DNA from: Janthinobacterium lividum
GTDB taxonomy: Bacteria > Pseudomonadota > Gammaproteobacteria > Burkholderiales > Burkholderiaceae_D
DNA length: 64,000 bases
NCBI RefSeq assembly: GCF_011601275.1
Contig: NZ_JAAOLY010000016.1
Location: 91,915-155,914 of the forward strand
Reading direction: 5' to 3'
In this document: positions 1-9,712 of the stretch, piece by piece
Layout: each line of letters opens with the position of its first letter
How positions within the stretch are numbered: the stretch's first letter is position 1
Program-made: the position numbers and the translations under genes
The notes under the pieces: generated by a model
The model's input: the letters and a program-made list of their open reading frames with translations, nothing else
The model's database searches: none
Told to the model about the DNA's origin: nothing

Positions 1-1
1 C

Positions 2-2149
2 AAGCTGTTCGTCACCACTGCCCTGCCTTACGCAAACGCCGCTTTTCACATTGGCCACATCATGGAATACATCCAGGCCGATATCTGGGTCCGGTTCCAG
101 CGAATGCAACGCGATGGCGCAGCCGGCCGTGAAGTGCACTTTGTGGGCGCCGACGATACGCATGGCACGCCCATCATGATCGCCGCCGAAAAGGAAGGCA
201 TCACGCCGCAGCAATTCGTCGCCAACATCGCCGCCGGCCGCGCCCAGTACCTCGATGGCTTCCATATCGCCTTCGACAACTGGTATTCGACCGACTCGCC
301 TGAAAACGTCGACCTGTCGCAATCGATCTACCGCAAGTTGCGCGATACGGGCCTGATCGTCACGAAAACCGTCGACCGCTTCTTCGACCCGGTCAAGGGC
401 ATGTTCCTGGCCGACCGCAACATCAAGGGCGAATGCCCGAAATGCGGCGCCAAGAACCAGTACGGCGACAATTGCGAAGTGTGCGGCGCCGCCTACCAGC
501 CGACCGACCTGGTCAACCCGTTCTCCGTGTTTACCAACGCGACGCCCGTGATGAAGCCGTCGGAACAGTATTTCTTCAAGCTGTCCGACCCGCGCTGCTT
601 CGAATTCCTCAAGGATTGGCTCAACACCCCAGGCCGCTTGCAGCCTGAAATGGTCAACAAGGTCAGCGAATGGCTGGGCGAAGCGGGTGAAAAGCTGGCC
701 GACTGGGATATCTCGCGCGATGCGCCCTACTTCGGCATCCCGATTCCCGATGCGCCAGGTAAATTCTTCTATGTGTGGATGGATGCGCCCGTCGGTTACC
801 TGGCCAGCCTGAAAAACTATTGCGACAAGAAAGGCATCGATTTCGACGCCTTCCTGAATGACCCGTCGACGGAACAGATCCACTTCATCGGCAAGGACAT
901 CGTTTCCTTCCACTTGCTGTTCTGGCCCGCCATGCTGAAGTTCGCCAATCACCCGGTGATCGACAAACTGAAAGTCAATGTGCACGGCTTCCTGACGGTC
1001 AACAACGAGAAAATGTCTAAGTCGCGCGGCACGGGCATTTCGCCGCTGCGCTACCTGGACCTGGGCATGAACCCGGAATGGCTGCGCTACTACATCGCCT
1101 TCAAGCTGAACTCGAAAGTGGAAGACCTGGACTTCAACGGCGAAGATTTTGTCGCCCGCGTGAACAGCGACCTGATCGGCAAGTACGTGAACATCGCCAG
1201 CCGCTGCGCAGGCTTCATCGCCAAGCGTTTCGACGGCAAGCTGGCGTCGACGCTGTCCGAAGGCGCGCAAAGCTGGATCAACCGCGCGCTGACGGTGGAC
1301 GTCAACGGCGTCATCGTCGAGCGCCAGGCCAGCATCGCCGCGCACTTTGAAAACCGCGAATTCGGCAAGGCCTTGCGCGAGATCATGGAAATCGCCGACA
1401 TCACCAACCAGTATGTCGATGAAAACAAGCCATGGATCCTGGCCAAGGACGTCGAAAAGACGGCCGAACTGCACGACGTGTGCACTACGGCCCTGATCCT
1501 GTTCCGCCAGCTGACGATCCTGCTGTCGCCGGTCCTGCCGGGCGTAGCGAAGAACGTGGCATCGTTCCTCAACGACGCCGAGTTTACTTGGGCCGACACG
1601 CAGGTGTTTGGCGACGCCGTCTCGAACAGCATGCTGGGCCGTACCATCGGCGCCTACAGCCACTTGATGACGCGCATGGATGCAAAGATGATCGAAGCGC
1701 TGTTCGACGCGCCGCAAGCGGCCGCCGCCATTGCCGCGCCAGCCGGCGAGGCCGCGAATGACGCCGCAGCTCCAGTGGCGACCGCTGCCGCCATCGAAGA
1801 ACTGGCGCCCGAGATCAAGATCGACGACTTCCTCAAGGTCGACCTGCGCATCGCGAAAATCGTCAACTGCGAACTGGTCGACGGCTCGGACAAGCTGCTG
1901 CGCCTGACCCTCGATGCCGGCGAAGGCCGCCTGCGCAATGTATTCTCGGGCATCCGCTCGGCGTACCAGCCGGAAGAACTGGTCGGCAAGCTGACGGTGC
2001 TGGTGGCCAACCTGGCGCCGCGCAAGATGAAGTTCGGCATTTCCGAAGGCATGGTCATGGCCGCCTCGGCCGCCGACGAGAAGGCCAATCCGGGTATCTA
2101 CATCCTGAACCCATGGCCGGGCGCCGAACCTGGCATGCGCATCCGCTAA
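2..2149 (+). CDS. metG: Methionyl-tRNA synthetase (5' end outside window)
   Basis: Class I aminoacyl-tRNA synthetase that charges tRNA-Met in the cytoplasm. The reading frame is open from base 2, and comparison with the known family suggests that only about the first ten residues are missing. The HIGH-type motif FHIGHIMEY lies at about bases 44-70. A four-cysteine zinc knuckle (CPKCG...CEVCG) lies at about 433-490, and the KMSKS loop (EKMSKSRGT) at about 1009-1035. An Ala-rich linker at about 1710-1800 leads into a C-terminal tRNA-binding (Trbp111-like) dimerisation domain from about 1815, with the typical [10 protein letters not shown] and [14 protein letters not shown] segments. This is therefore the long dimeric form of the enzyme. 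A GNAT acetyltransferase follows 16 bases after the stop codon. Identity is very secure. Confidence 0.98.
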   Translation, partial: KLFVTTALPYANAAFHIGHIMEYIQADIWVRFQRMQRDGAAGREVHFVGADDTHGTPIMIAAEKEGITPQQFVANIAAGRAQYLDGFHIAFDNWYSTDSPENVDLSQSIYRKLRDTGLIVTKTVDRFFDPVKGMFLADRNIKGECPKCGAKNQYGDNCEVCGAAYQPTDLVNPFSVFTNATPVMKPSEQYFFKLSDPRCFEFLKDWLNTPGRLQPEMVNKVSEWLGEAGEKLADWDISRDAPYFGIPIPDAPGKFFYVWMDAPVGYLASLKNYCDKKGIDFDAFLNDPSTEQIHFIGKDIVSFHLLFWPAMLKFANHPVIDKLKVNVHGFLTVNNEKMSKSRGTGISPLRYLDLGMNPEWLRYYIAFKLNSKVEDLDFNGEDFVARVNSDLIGKYVNIASRCAGFIAKRFDGKLASTLSEGAQSWINRALTVDVNGVIVERQASIAAHFENREFGKALREIMEIADITNQYVDENKPWILAKDVEKTAELHDVCTTALILFRQLTILLSPVLPGVAKNVASFLNDAEFTWADTQVFGDAVSNSMLGRTIGAYSHLMTRMDAKMIEALFDAPQAAAAIAAPAGEAANDAAAPVATAAAIEELAPEIKIDDFLKVDLRIAKIVNCELVDGSDKLLRLTLDAGEGRLRNVFSGIRSAYQPEELVGKLTVLVANLAPRKMKFGISEGMVMAASAADEKANPGIYILNPWPGAEPGMRIR

Positions 2150-2165
2150 GCACGCACAAGGACCG

Positions 2166-2648
2166 ATGATGAATATCGTGGTGCGCGAAGCAACAAATGC
2201 CGATGCACAGCTGATGGCCGAGCTGACCCGCGCCGCGTGGGCCGGCAAGGTCGCGGCCTCGTCCAGTGGGCACCACGAGACGGCGCAGCAAGTGGAAGAG
2301 CAATTGCGCCACGGCGGCGGTTTTCTGTTGCTGATCGACGACATTCCAGCTGGTTCGCTGCGCTGGATGCCGCTCGACAGCGATCCCGCCATCTGGAAGA
2401 TTTCACGCATGGGTGTGCTGCCCGCCTACCGGGGCAGCCACGTTTCGCAACATTTGCTCGAAGCCATCATTCATCACGGCCTGTCGTGCCAGGCAGAGGA
2501 ATTGCGCCTGGCCGTACGGCGCGACCAGCGCAAGCTGATCGATTTTTATGCGGCCTTCGAATTCGACCTGGCCGAAGAACTGGAATATTCGCATGCCAAC
2601 CCCGCCGAACCGGCGCCGATGGTGATGCGGCGTTTGCTGCGTTATTGA
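2166..2648 (+). CDS. GNAT family N-acetyltransferase
   Basis: Predicted acetyl-CoA-dependent N-acetyltransferase of 160 residues; the substrate is unknown. The C-terminal half has the GNAT pattern: a beta strand ending WKISRMGVLPAYRG (V-x-P-x-x-R-G, the acetyl-CoA pyrophosphate loop, about residues 76-90), then a helix, and a late strand with LRLAVRRDQRKLIDFYAAFEF, which matches the usual x-N-x-x-A-x-x-F-Y-x-x-x-G-F region. Two adjacent ATGs follow AAGGA at 2158-2162; the second (2169) has the better spacing, so the start could be one codon later. It lies 16 bases after metG and may be co-transcribed with it. The family is clear, but nothing in the sequence identifies the target. Confidence 0.85.
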   Translation: MMNIVVREATNADAQLMAELTRAAWAGKVAASSSGHHETAQQVEEQLRHGGGFLLLIDDIPAGSLRWMPLDSDPAIWKISRMGVLPAYRGSHVSQHLLEAIIHHGLSCQAEELRLAVRRDQRKLIDFYAAFEFDLAEELEYSHANPAEPAPMVMRRLLRY

Positions 2649-2755
2649 TTTTTAGCAATTTCGCCCCGTACTTGCCGATACAACAACCCGCCAAGCCGCA
2701 CGGCGCGGTAAAATACGGCCGGCTGACCTTACCCATAAGACACTCAGAAGAGAAT

Positions 2756-2965
2756 ATGAAACTGCCTGCAAAACACAACAACTACGTATCCGACCACACC
2801 TTGTTCATCGCCGAACTGAAGGCCAAGAACCCTGACATGGAAGCGGGCCAGCAAGCGGGCCGCGCCCTGCTGTGGGACAAGCCGGCCGTCAGCATCGATG
2901 AGCAGGAACGCCAACTGGCGTCGGCCGTCAAGCAACAGGCTTACGTCTACCAGAACAAGAACTAA
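2756..2965 (+). CDS. DUF3460 family small protein
   Basis: Small soluble protein of 69 residues. The pattern YVSDHTLFI near the start, ALLWDKP in the middle and the ending KQQAYVYQNKN match the DUF3460 family, a short betaproteobacterial family of unknown function often found beside scpA and panC. The ATG follows AGAAGAGAAT, a purine-rich ribosome-binding region. The upstream gap (2649-2755) contains TAAAAT at about 2709, a possible -10 element. The stop codon is 17 bases before the scpA start, which suggests a shared transcript. There is no signal peptide or membrane segment. Function is unknown. Confidence 0.85.
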   Translation: MKLPAKHNNYVSDHTLFIAELKAKNPDMEAGQQAGRALLWDKPAVSIDEQERQLASAVKQQAYVYQNKN

Positions 2966-2982
2966 GATCTGGAACCGGCACG

Positions 2983-3915
2983 ATGTTGCCTGAAGAGTCT
3001 GCAGTCACGCCGGAAGCCGACGCTTCCGGTGCCGGCGCAGTCATCGAGTCGCCCCAACCTGTCGCTGACGGCGACGGCAGCGGCGACCCTGCAGCATCCG
3101 CCACGGCAGTAACGGACACGGCGCCCGCCGCCGACCCGCTGGGCATCGCCCGCCTGTATGGCGAGCCGATGATGCGCATGCCGACGGATTTGTACATTCC
3201 GCCGGATGCGCTGGAAATCTTCCTCGAAGCCTTCGAAGGCCCGCTCGACTTGCTGCTCTACCTGATCCGCAAGCAAAACTTCAACATTCTCGATATTCCG
3301 ATGGCGCAGGTGACCCTGCAATATCTGAAGTATGTCGACCAGATCCGCGTGCGCAACTTGGAACTGGCCGCCGAGTATCTGTTGATGGCCGCCATGCTGA
3401 TCGAGATCAAGTCGCGCATGCTTTTGCCTTCACGCAAAAGCGACGTCGAGGAAGATGGCGGCGACCCCCGTGCCGAACTGGTGCGCCGCCTGCTCGAGTA
3501 CGAGCAGATCAAGCTGGCCGCCTACGACCTGAACGCCATCCCCCAGTTCGAGCGCGATTTCGTGCGCACGCAGATTTTCATCGAGCAAAGCCTGACGCCC
3601 ACCTGGCCCGACGTGGAACCGGTGGACTTGCAGCAGGCGTGGCTCGACGTGCTGAAACGCGCCAAGCTGACCCAGCATCACCGCATCAGCCGCCAGGAAC
3701 TGTCCGTGCGCGAGCACATGTCGAGCATCCTGCGCCATTTGCAATCGTCGCGTTTCGTCGAGTTCAGCGAACTGTTCGACATTGCCGGCGGCGTGCCCGT
3801 GGTGGTGGTCAACTTCGTGGCCCTGCTCGAACTGGCCAAGGAAACCCTGATCGAAATCACGCAGGCAGAACCGTTTGCCCCCATCTACGTCCGGCTGGCC
3901 TATTCGCCCGCCTGA
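2983..3915 (+). CDS. scpA: Segregation and condensation protein A
   Basis: Kleisin subunit of the bacterial SMC-ScpAB condensin complex, which compacts and separates the chromosome. The protein has 310 residues. The first 65 or so are an Ala/Pro/acidic low-complexity extension. The conserved kleisin domain begins near MPTDLYIPPDALEIF and continues with FEGPLDLLLYLIRKQN, the hallmark ScpA N-terminal helix, then the LEYEQIK segment, and ends with a winged-helix region (FVEFSELFDIAGGVP, VVVNFVALLEL) that contacts the SMC head. The start is the first ATG after GGAAC; a start closer to the conserved domain cannot be excluded. It lies between the DUF3460 gene and panC on the same strand. Confidence 0.95.
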   Translation: MLPEESAVTPEADASGAGAVIESPQPVADGDGSGDPAASATAVTDTAPAADPLGIARLYGEPMMRMPTDLYIPPDALEIFLEAFEGPLDLLLYLIRKQNFNILDIPMAQVTLQYLKYVDQIRVRNLELAAEYLLMAAMLIEIKSRMLLPSRKSDVEEDGGDPRAELVRRLLEYEQIKLAAYDLNAIPQFERDFVRTQIFIEQSLTPTWPDVEPVDLQQAWLDVLKRAKLTQHHRISRQELSVREHMSSILRHLQSSRFVEFSELFDIAGGVPVVVVNFVALLELAKETLIEITQAEPFAPIYVRLAYSPA

Positions 3916-3957
3916 CCCCTTCCCTTTGTCACTGACCACCGTACAACGGGGTTTTAG

Positions 3958-4809
<852 letters not shown>

Positions 4810-4821
4810 GCGCAGTCACAG

Positions 4822-4847
4822 CGGGGTCATTCGGCCCCGTTTCTTTC
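4822..4847 (+). terminator. Rho-independent terminator after panC
   Basis: A 6 bp stem (CGGGGT pairing with GCCCCG, with one T-G wobble) is followed by TTTCTTT, starting 13 bases after the panC stop codon. It would end the scpA-panC transcript before the oppositely oriented lipoprotein gene. Confidence 0.7.
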
Positions 4848-4848
4848 T

Positions 4849-5301
4849 CTACTTCTCCATCCCCACCAACTTGAGTTCGGCAAACAGCGGCTTGTTGCTG
4901 CCGCGGGCCGCTTGCAGCATGTCGTAGCTGGCCGCATCAAGCACGATTTCCTCCCCCGCCCACAGCTTGCGCTGGTTCGCGGGCAGCCTCAGGCTGCGCA
5001 GGATGGCCCGTACCTGGGCCGGATCGGCCGCCAGCAGGCGGATGGCGCGCGCATGGCGCTGCGTGCCCGTGAGGATAGGCAAGCCGCCCTCGGGACCATT
5101 CTGGCTCAGGCTGACATAATCCTGGCCACCCACGCGGTGCAGATAGGCATGTCGACCATCCGCTTCGGCAGGCGGCTGCGCGGCCGGCTCCTGCATCTCG
5201 ACAGACGCGACAGGCGCCACGGCGGTTTGTTCAAGGCTCACGCCACAGGCCGCCAACAGGGCCGTGCTCAGGGCGAAAAATAATACGGGTGCTCGGCGCA
5301 T
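4849..5301 (-). CDS. Hypothetical lipoprotein
   Basis: Small predicted lipoprotein of 150 residues. The N-terminus MRRAPVLFFALSTALLAAC is a type II signal peptide with lipobox LLAAC, giving lipidated Cys19. The mature part starts with a Pro/Ala-rich linker, followed by a compact alpha/beta region with no motif I recognise. A good ribosome-binding site (AAGGAG, 7 bases before the ATG) supports the start. It is convergent with panC, and its start faces the 294-base region shared with the SDR gene at 5596. No function can be assigned; cell-envelope location is inferred from the lipobox. Confidence 0.75.
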   Translation of the reverse strand: MRRAPVLFFALSTALLAACGVSLEQTAVAPVASVEMQEPAAQPPAEADGRHAYLHRVGGQDYVSLSQNGPEGGLPILTGTQRHARAIRLLAADPAQVRAILRSLRLPANQRKLWAGEEIVLDAASYDMLQAARGSNKPLFAELKLVGMEK

Positions 5302-5376
5302 CGTGCGCTCCTTCTTGTCGGGGTCGGGGACAAAGGTGGAATACTGCAGCGATCATGGGCCAAATTATTTGACGTG

Positions 5377-5390
5377 TAAAGTTAACTTTA
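5377..5390. promoter_or_regulatory. Perfect 14 bp palindrome, possible operator
   Basis: TAAAGTTAACTTTA is a perfect inverted repeat in the AT-rich intergenic region between the divergent lipoprotein gene (start 5301) and the SDR gene (start 5596). Its position between divergent promoters fits an operator, but no regulator gene is adjacent and the binding protein is unknown. The rest of 5302-5595 shows no gene. Confidence 0.35.
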
Positions 5391-5595
5391 GGAAATATTT
5401 CATTCCTTTGCGCAATTACTTGCAGGCACTGTGATCTGGCCTGCCCATACCGGACAAGCCAGCAACCATTGTTGATGTAATTTGCACGCTGAAACCATCA
5501 ATGCCATCTTTATCCACAGATCGATAAAGATCACAATGGCTGCACCGGCTCGCAGCGACAGCATGCGGGCTTCCCACCACGACAGGAGAACAGCC

Positions 5596-6348
5596 ATGAA
5601 CACAACATCCAGCCCCGCCAAGGTCGCCATCGTCACGGGCGCTTCGCGCGGCATCGGCGCGGCCATCGCCCGCCGCCTGGCGCGCGACGGCATGCAGGTC
5701 GTCGTCAATTACGCCAGCGCTAACGTGGAGGCGGAGCAACTGGTGGCGGCCATCGTGGCCGACGGGGGCGCCGCCATCGCCGTCAAGGCCAACGTGGTCG
5801 AGGCAAGCGACGTGCAAGCACTGTTCGATGCGGCCGAGGCAGCCTACGGCGGCGTCGACGTGCTGGTCAACAACGCCGGCATCATGCCGCCCGCACTGCC
5901 TGCCCTGGCCGACACGGACGACGCCACCTTCGACAGCCTGTTCGCCATCAACGTCAAGGGCAGCTTCAACAGCATGCGCCAGGCGGCGACGCGTTTGCGC
6001 CACGGCGGCAGCGTCATCAATTTCTCGACCAGCGTGATTGGCCTGGCCCTGCCCGGCTACTCCATCTACGGCGCCACCAAGGCGGCCATCGAGACGATGA
6101 CGAATATCTTCGCCAAGGAGCTGCGCGGCAAGAACATCACGGTCAACGCCGTCGCCCCCGGCCCTACGGCGACGGCCCTGTTCTTGAATGGCAAGACGGA
6201 AGAAACGATACTGCGCATGGGCAAGATGGCGCCCTTGGAACGCCTGGGCACGCCGGGCGACATCGCCGCCGCCGTGGCCTTTTTGGCAGGGCCGGATGGC
6301 CGCTGGATCAACGGGCAAACCCTGCGCGCGAATGGCGGCCTGGTGTAA
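5596..6348 (+). CDS. SDR family NAD(P)-dependent oxidoreductase
   Basis: Classical short-chain dehydrogenase/reductase of 250 residues with a Rossmann fold. Seen motifs are the cofactor loop VTGASRGIGAAIA near residue 12, the NNAG motif in VLVNNAGIMPP, the catalytic Ser in INFSTSVIG and the YSIYGATK segment carrying the Tyr-x-x-x-Lys pair. The ending RWINGQTLRANGGLV is typical of 3-ketoacyl-reductase-like SDRs. The start is chosen at ATG 5596 because AGGAGA lies 6 bases before it; the frame is open further upstream but without a ribosome-binding site. The substrate is unknown. It stands alone and ends in a terminator shared with the convergent cheY. Confidence 0.88.
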   Translation: MNTTSSPAKVAIVTGASRGIGAAIARRLARDGMQVVVNYASANVEAEQLVAAIVADGGAAIAVKANVVEASDVQALFDAAEAAYGGVDVLVNNAGIMPPALPALADTDDATFDSLFAINVKGSFNSMRQAATRLRHGGSVINFSTSVIGLALPGYSIYGATKAAIETMTNIFAKELRGKNITVNAVAPGPTATALFLNGKTEETILRMGKMAPLERLGTPGDIAAAVAFLAGPDGRWINGQTLRANGGLV

Positions 6349-6370
6349 GCAAGACGCAAGCCGACGAAAA

Positions 6371-6403
6371 AAAACGCTGCCGGTTTGCACGGGCAGCGTT
6401 TTT
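6371..6403. terminator. Bidirectional terminator between SDR gene and cheY
   Basis: A 9 bp perfect stem (AACGCTGCC / GGCAGCGTT) is flanked by an A-run on the left and a T-run on the right, so it works as an intrinsic terminator for both the + strand SDR gene and the - strand che transcript. Confidence 0.85.
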
Positions 6404-6404
6404 C

Positions 6405-6418
6405 TTGATTGGTATCAA
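6405..6418. promoter_or_regulatory. FNR/Anr-type box (TTGAT-N4-ATCAA)
   Basis: TTGATTGGTATCAA fits the FNR-family consensus exactly. It lies directly after the bidirectional terminator and 8 bases from the cheY stop codon, between convergent genes, where no promoter is expected. The near-identical site at 19645-19658 upstream of flhD is better placed. This copy may be a chance match, a decoy or a site for an antisense transcript. Confidence 0.35.
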
Positions 6419-6425
6419 GCCGTGA

Positions 6426-6824
6426 TCAGGCGCCGGCTTTTTCCAGCTTCTCGAAAATCTTGTTCAGCTTTTCATCGAGGGTCGCGGCCGTGAACGGCTT
6501 GACGACATAACCGCTGGCGCCAGCTTGCGCGGCGGCGATGATGTTTTCTTTTTTCGCTTCGGCGGTGACCATCAGCACGGGCAGCTTGGCCAGTGCGGGA
6601 TCGGCGCGGATATGCTGCAGCATCGTCAGGCCATCCATGTTTGGCATGTTCCAGTCCGAGACGACGAAATCATACGATTCCGCGCGCAGCTTGGCCAGGC
6701 CCATCACGCCATCTTCCGCCTCATCGACGTTGGCATAACCCAGTTCCTTCAACAGATTCCGGACAATGCGGCGCATCGTCGAAAAATCGTCAACGACTAA
6801 AAATTTCATCTTTGGATCAGCCAT
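6426..6824 (-). CDS. cheY: Chemotaxis response regulator CheY
   Basis: Single-domain receiver protein of 132 residues. When phosphorylated by CheA it binds the flagellar motor switch and changes rotation. The acidic pair is Asp12-Asp13 (FLVVDD), the phosphoacceptor is Asp57 ([12 protein letters not shown]), a Thr lies in LMVTAEAK and the conserved Lys in YVVKPF. The sequence is close to the enteric motor-binding CheY, more so than the second cheY at 14410. It is the last gene of the che cluster, 147 bases after cheB, and ends at a strong terminator. A cheZ gene, often found just after this cheY in related bacteria, is absent here. Confidence 0.95.
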   Translation of the reverse strand: MADPKMKFLVVDDFSTMRRIVRNLLKELGYANVDEAEDGVMGLAKLRAESYDFVVSDWNMPNMDGLTMLQHIRADPALAKLPVLMVTAEAKKENIIAAAQAGASGYVVKPFTAATLDEKLNKIFEKLEKAGA

Positions 6825-6971
6825 GAATAACTCCGTTGTTTCTGTAGCGGTTTGTTAATAATATCGACATGAATGCCGACATTATGGTCGACACTACGGC
6901 AGCAAGTTGTAGGATAGCATTTTCGTTGCTTTTAGGCGAACAAACTTGCCTCAGATCATATAAAACGTGGC

Positions 6972-8042
6972 TTACACGCGCAAAGCACGCATGCCATGCG
7001 CGGCCAGGTGTCCCAACACCATGCCAGGCAGCGCCGTCAGAGCGCCGACCTCATGCGTAGCACCGACGGCGATCGCCTCGCGCGGCATGCCGAACACCAC
7101 GCAACTGGCTTCATCCTGCGCAAAATTATACGCTCCTGCGGCCTTCATCTCCAACATGCCTTGTGCGCCATCCTTGCCCATGCCGGTGAGGATCACGCCG
7201 ACGGCATTTTTACCGGCCGATTGCGCGGCCGAACGGAACAGCACATCGACGGACGGGCGGTGGCGGTTCACCGGTTCGCCCTGGTCGATCTTGGTCATGT
7301 AGTTGGCGCCGCTGCGCGTCAGGGTCAGGTGCGAATGGCCGGGCGCGATGTAGGCGTGGCCGGGCAGCACCCGTTCGCCGCCTGCCGCCTCCTGCACCGA
7401 AATCTTGCACAGGGAATCGAGGCGGCGCGCGAACGAGCGCGTAAAGCCTTCCGGCATGTGCTGCGTGATCAGGATGCCGGGGCAATCGGACGGCATCTGC
7501 ATGAGGAATTCGCGGATCGCTTCCGTGCCGCCCGTCGAGGCGCCCACGATGATCAGCTTTTCGCTCGACGTCAGCGGGCTGCGCAGCGCAGGCAGCGGCG
7601 CGGCCACCTTGTCGCCGGCCGACGGCAGGGTGCGCGCACGGATGCGCGCCTTCGAAGCGGCGCGGATCTTGTCGGCGATCATGTCCGTGTACTCGCGCAT
7701 GCCGCTCTGGATGGAAATCTTCGGCTTGGTGACGAAATCGACGGCGCCCAGTTCCAGCGCGCGCATGGTGATTTCCGAACCGCGCTCGGTCAAGGACGAC
7801 ACCATCAATACCGGCATCGGGCGCAAGCGCATCAGCTTTTCCAGGAAATCCAGGCCATCCATCTTCGGCATCTCGACGTCGAGGGTCAGCACGTCGGGGT
7901 TGGTCTGCTTGATCATCTCGCGCGCCACCAGCGGATCGGGCGCCGCGCCCACCACTTCCATGTCGGGCTGGCTGTTTACGATTTCCGTCATGACGCTGCG
8001 GATCAGCGCCGAGTCATCCACGATCAATACCTTGATCTTCAT
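6972..8042 (-). CDS. cheB: Chemotaxis methylesterase/deamidase CheB
   Basis: Removes methyl groups from, and deamidates, chemoreceptor glutamyl residues during adaptation. The protein has 356 residues. The N-terminal receiver domain runs to about residue 120 ([13 protein letters not shown]; phospho-Asp in [12 protein letters not shown]). The C-terminal methylesterase domain runs from about 165 to the end, with its Ser in [11 protein letters not shown], His in ITQHMPEGF and Asp in [12 protein letters not shown]. Start supported by AAGGAT upstream. It follows cheD in transcription order, with a 108-base gap that contains a palindromic repeat (8089-8147). Confidence 0.97.
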   Translation of the reverse strand: MKIKVLIVDDSALIRSVMTEIVNSQPDMEVVGAAPDPLVAREMIKQTNPDVLTLDVEMPKMDGLDFLEKLMRLRPMPVLMVSSLTERGSEITMRALELGAVDFVTKPKISIQSGMREYTDMIADKIRAASKARIRARTLPSAGDKVAAPLPALRSPLTSSEKLIIVGASTGGTEAIREFLMQMPSDCPGILITQHMPEGFTRSFARRLDSLCKISVQEAAGGERVLPGHAYIAPGHSHLTLTRSGANYMTKIDQGEPVNRHRPSVDVLFRSAAQSAGKNAVGVILTGMGKDGAQGMLEMKAAGAYNFAQDEASCVVFGMPREAIAVGATHEVGALTALPGMVLGHLAAHGMRALRV

Positions 8043-8088
8043 AGTTATCCTTCCAGGCCTTGCGGCCCGTATTCCTTATTAAATTAGT

Positions 8089-8147
8089 ACACCGGACAAA
8101 CCGCCGCAAGCCGCACAGCTCGACGCGCAGCAGGTTTGGTCTGGTGT
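8089..8147. repeat. Short palindromic (REP-like) element between cheD and cheB
   Basis: The ends form an imperfect inverted repeat (ACACCGGACAAACC at 8089-8102 against GGTTTGGTCTGGTGT at 8133-8147). The 21 bases at 8121-8141 (CGACGCGCAGCAGGTTTGGTC) occur again exactly at 62149-62169, in the larger element between the polyol binding-protein and permease genes. This is therefore a dispersed repeat family. It lies on the transcript between cheD and cheB and could form a strong RNA hairpin. Confidence 0.7.
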
Positions 8148-8150
8148 TTG

Positions 8151-8759
8151 TCAGAACAGTTCGACTTCGCCGCCCACCGGCGCGACCTTGAGGCGGCTGG
8201 CGTAATCGAGTTCGCGGCGCACCAAAGTGTCGTTATGCGTCTGCATCAGTTTTTTCACCAGCACCTTGCCGCTGCGGGGGAAGAAGTACACCTTGCGCGG
8301 GTGGATGTCGTTCAGGTCTTCGGCCACCACGCGCATCTTTTCCGCCTTCAGGTAATTGATGACGAAGGCCGCATTGCGTTCGCCCACGTTGATCGCCGTG
8401 AAGCCGCGCAGCACGGCGCCGCCGCCGAACACTTTCGCTTCCATGTTCTCGCGCCGCGCGCCCGCCTTCAGCAAATCGTTGATCAGGATTTCCATGGCGT
8501 AGGTGCCATAGCGCATCGACGCGGAAATCGGGCTGTTCGGATCGCTGCCGCCATCGGGCAGCATGAAATGATTCATGCCGCCCAGGCCCGTGACGCGGTC
8601 GCGGATGCAGGCCGAGACGCAGGAGCCGAGTACGGTGACGATCAGCATGTCCTTGTTGGTAAAGTAATACTCACCAGGCAAGATCTTGGCGGCGTCACAG
8701 TTGAACGTCCTGTCGTAATAGACGTTAGTGGCGAATTGCTCTTTGGATTCCAGGCTCAT
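8151..8759 (-). CDS. cheD: Chemoreceptor glutamine deamidase CheD
   Basis: Deamidates specific glutamines of chemoreceptors, tuning their methylation sites. The protein has 202 residues. The catalytic Cys lies in [13 protein letters not shown] and the catalytic His in GGMNHFMLP, the family signature. Other family blocks are [24 protein letters not shown] and [14 protein letters not shown]. The last residues, GGEVELF, resemble the end of the CheZ-like protein at 14859 (GDIELF). It starts 9 bases after the cheR stop codon, so translation may be coupled. Confidence 0.96.
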   Translation of the reverse strand: MSLESKEQFATNVYYDRTFNCDAAKILPGEYYFTNKDMLIVTVLGSCVSACIRDRVTGLGGMNHFMLPDGGSDPNSPISASMRYGTYAMEILINDLLKAGARRENMEAKVFGGGAVLRGFTAINVGERNAAFVINYLKAEKMRVVAEDLNDIHPRKVYFFPRSGKVLVKKLMQTHNDTLVRRELDYASRLKVAPVGGEVELF

Positions 8760-8768
8760 ATTTCACTC

Positions 8769-9641
8769 TCATGTACGATGCGACGGTGCCTTGGGCGCGG
8801 TGCCCCGGGGCTGGTCGAGCTCATAGACTGTTTTACCGCGCAGCTTCAATGAATCCGACACGTACAGAAAATTCTCCGAATGGCCCGCAAACAGCAGGGC
8901 ATCCGGCTTCATCAATGGCACAAAGCGCGACAGGATCTTGCGCTGCGTCGCCTTGTCAAAATAAATCATCACGTTGCGGCAAAAGATGACGTCGAACTGC
9001 CCCGTCAATGGCCAGCCGTCGGCCAGCAGGTTGAGCGGCTTGAAGGTGATCATCTGGCGCAGTTCCGGGCGCACCCGCACCTGTCCTTCGCGGTCGCCCT
9101 TGCCGCGCAAGAAAAAGCGCCGCGCACGGTCGGCCGGCATCTTGTCGAGCCGGTCCAGGTTGTAGACGCCATTGGCGGCCGTGGCCAGCACGTTCGTGTC
9201 GATGTCCGTGGCGATGATGGTGACGGGCGGCGTGAGCGTATTGAACGCCTCGCACACCGTCATGGCGATCGAGTACGGCTCTTCGCCGGTGGAACTGGCC
9301 GAACACCAGATGGTGATCGGCCCGCTCAGCTTTTTCACATGCTCGGCCAGCAGCGGGAAGTGATGCGCCTCGCGGAAGAACGACGTCAGGTTGGTCGTCA
9401 GCGCATTCGTGAACGCCTCCCACTCGTCGCCCATGCGGCCCGCTTCCAGGTCGTCCAGGTAGCGGACGAACGAGGAGATGCCGGTCGCGCGCAATCGCCT
9501 GGCCAGGCGGCTGTAGACCATTTCCTGCTTGCTGTCGGCCAGCGCGATGCCGGCCCGCTTGTAAATCATGGCGCGGACCCGTTCGAAGTCCTTGCCAGTG
9601 AAATCAAATTCCTTGACCGAATCCGTTTTAGTTTGCGGCAT
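8769..9641 (-). CDS. cheR: Chemotaxis methyltransferase CheR
   Basis: SAM-dependent methyltransferase that methylates glutamyl residues on chemoreceptors. The protein has 290 residues. The N-terminal helical domain (about 10-85) contains RMIYKRAGIAL. The SAM-binding domain contains IWCSASSTGEEPYSIAM and the later FDVIFCRNVMIYFD, and KPDALLFAGHSE follows; all are diagnostic. A partner for its pentapeptide-binding subdomain is seen in the neighbouring receptor, whose C-terminus is DDWEEF. It starts 71 bases after that receptor gene in transcription order. Confidence 0.97.
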   Translation of the reverse strand: MPQTKTDSVKEFDFTGKDFERVRAMIYKRAGIALADSKQEMVYSRLARRLRATGISSFVRYLDDLEAGRMGDEWEAFTNALTTNLTSFFREAHHFPLLAEHVKKLSGPITIWCSASSTGEEPYSIAMTVCEAFNTLTPPVTIIATDIDTNVLATAANGVYNLDRLDKMPADRARRFFLRGKGDREGQVRVRPELRQMITFKPLNLLADGWPLTGQFDVIFCRNVMIYFDKATQRKILSRFVPLMKPDALLFAGHSENFLYVSDSLKLRGKTVYELDQPRGTAPKAPSHRT

Positions 9642-9712
9642 TTGTTTTTTACCTCTCTATGACTACTCTGACCAATGCCTTTGCAAGTATAACTAGCGGG
9701 ACCGGGTTGCCG

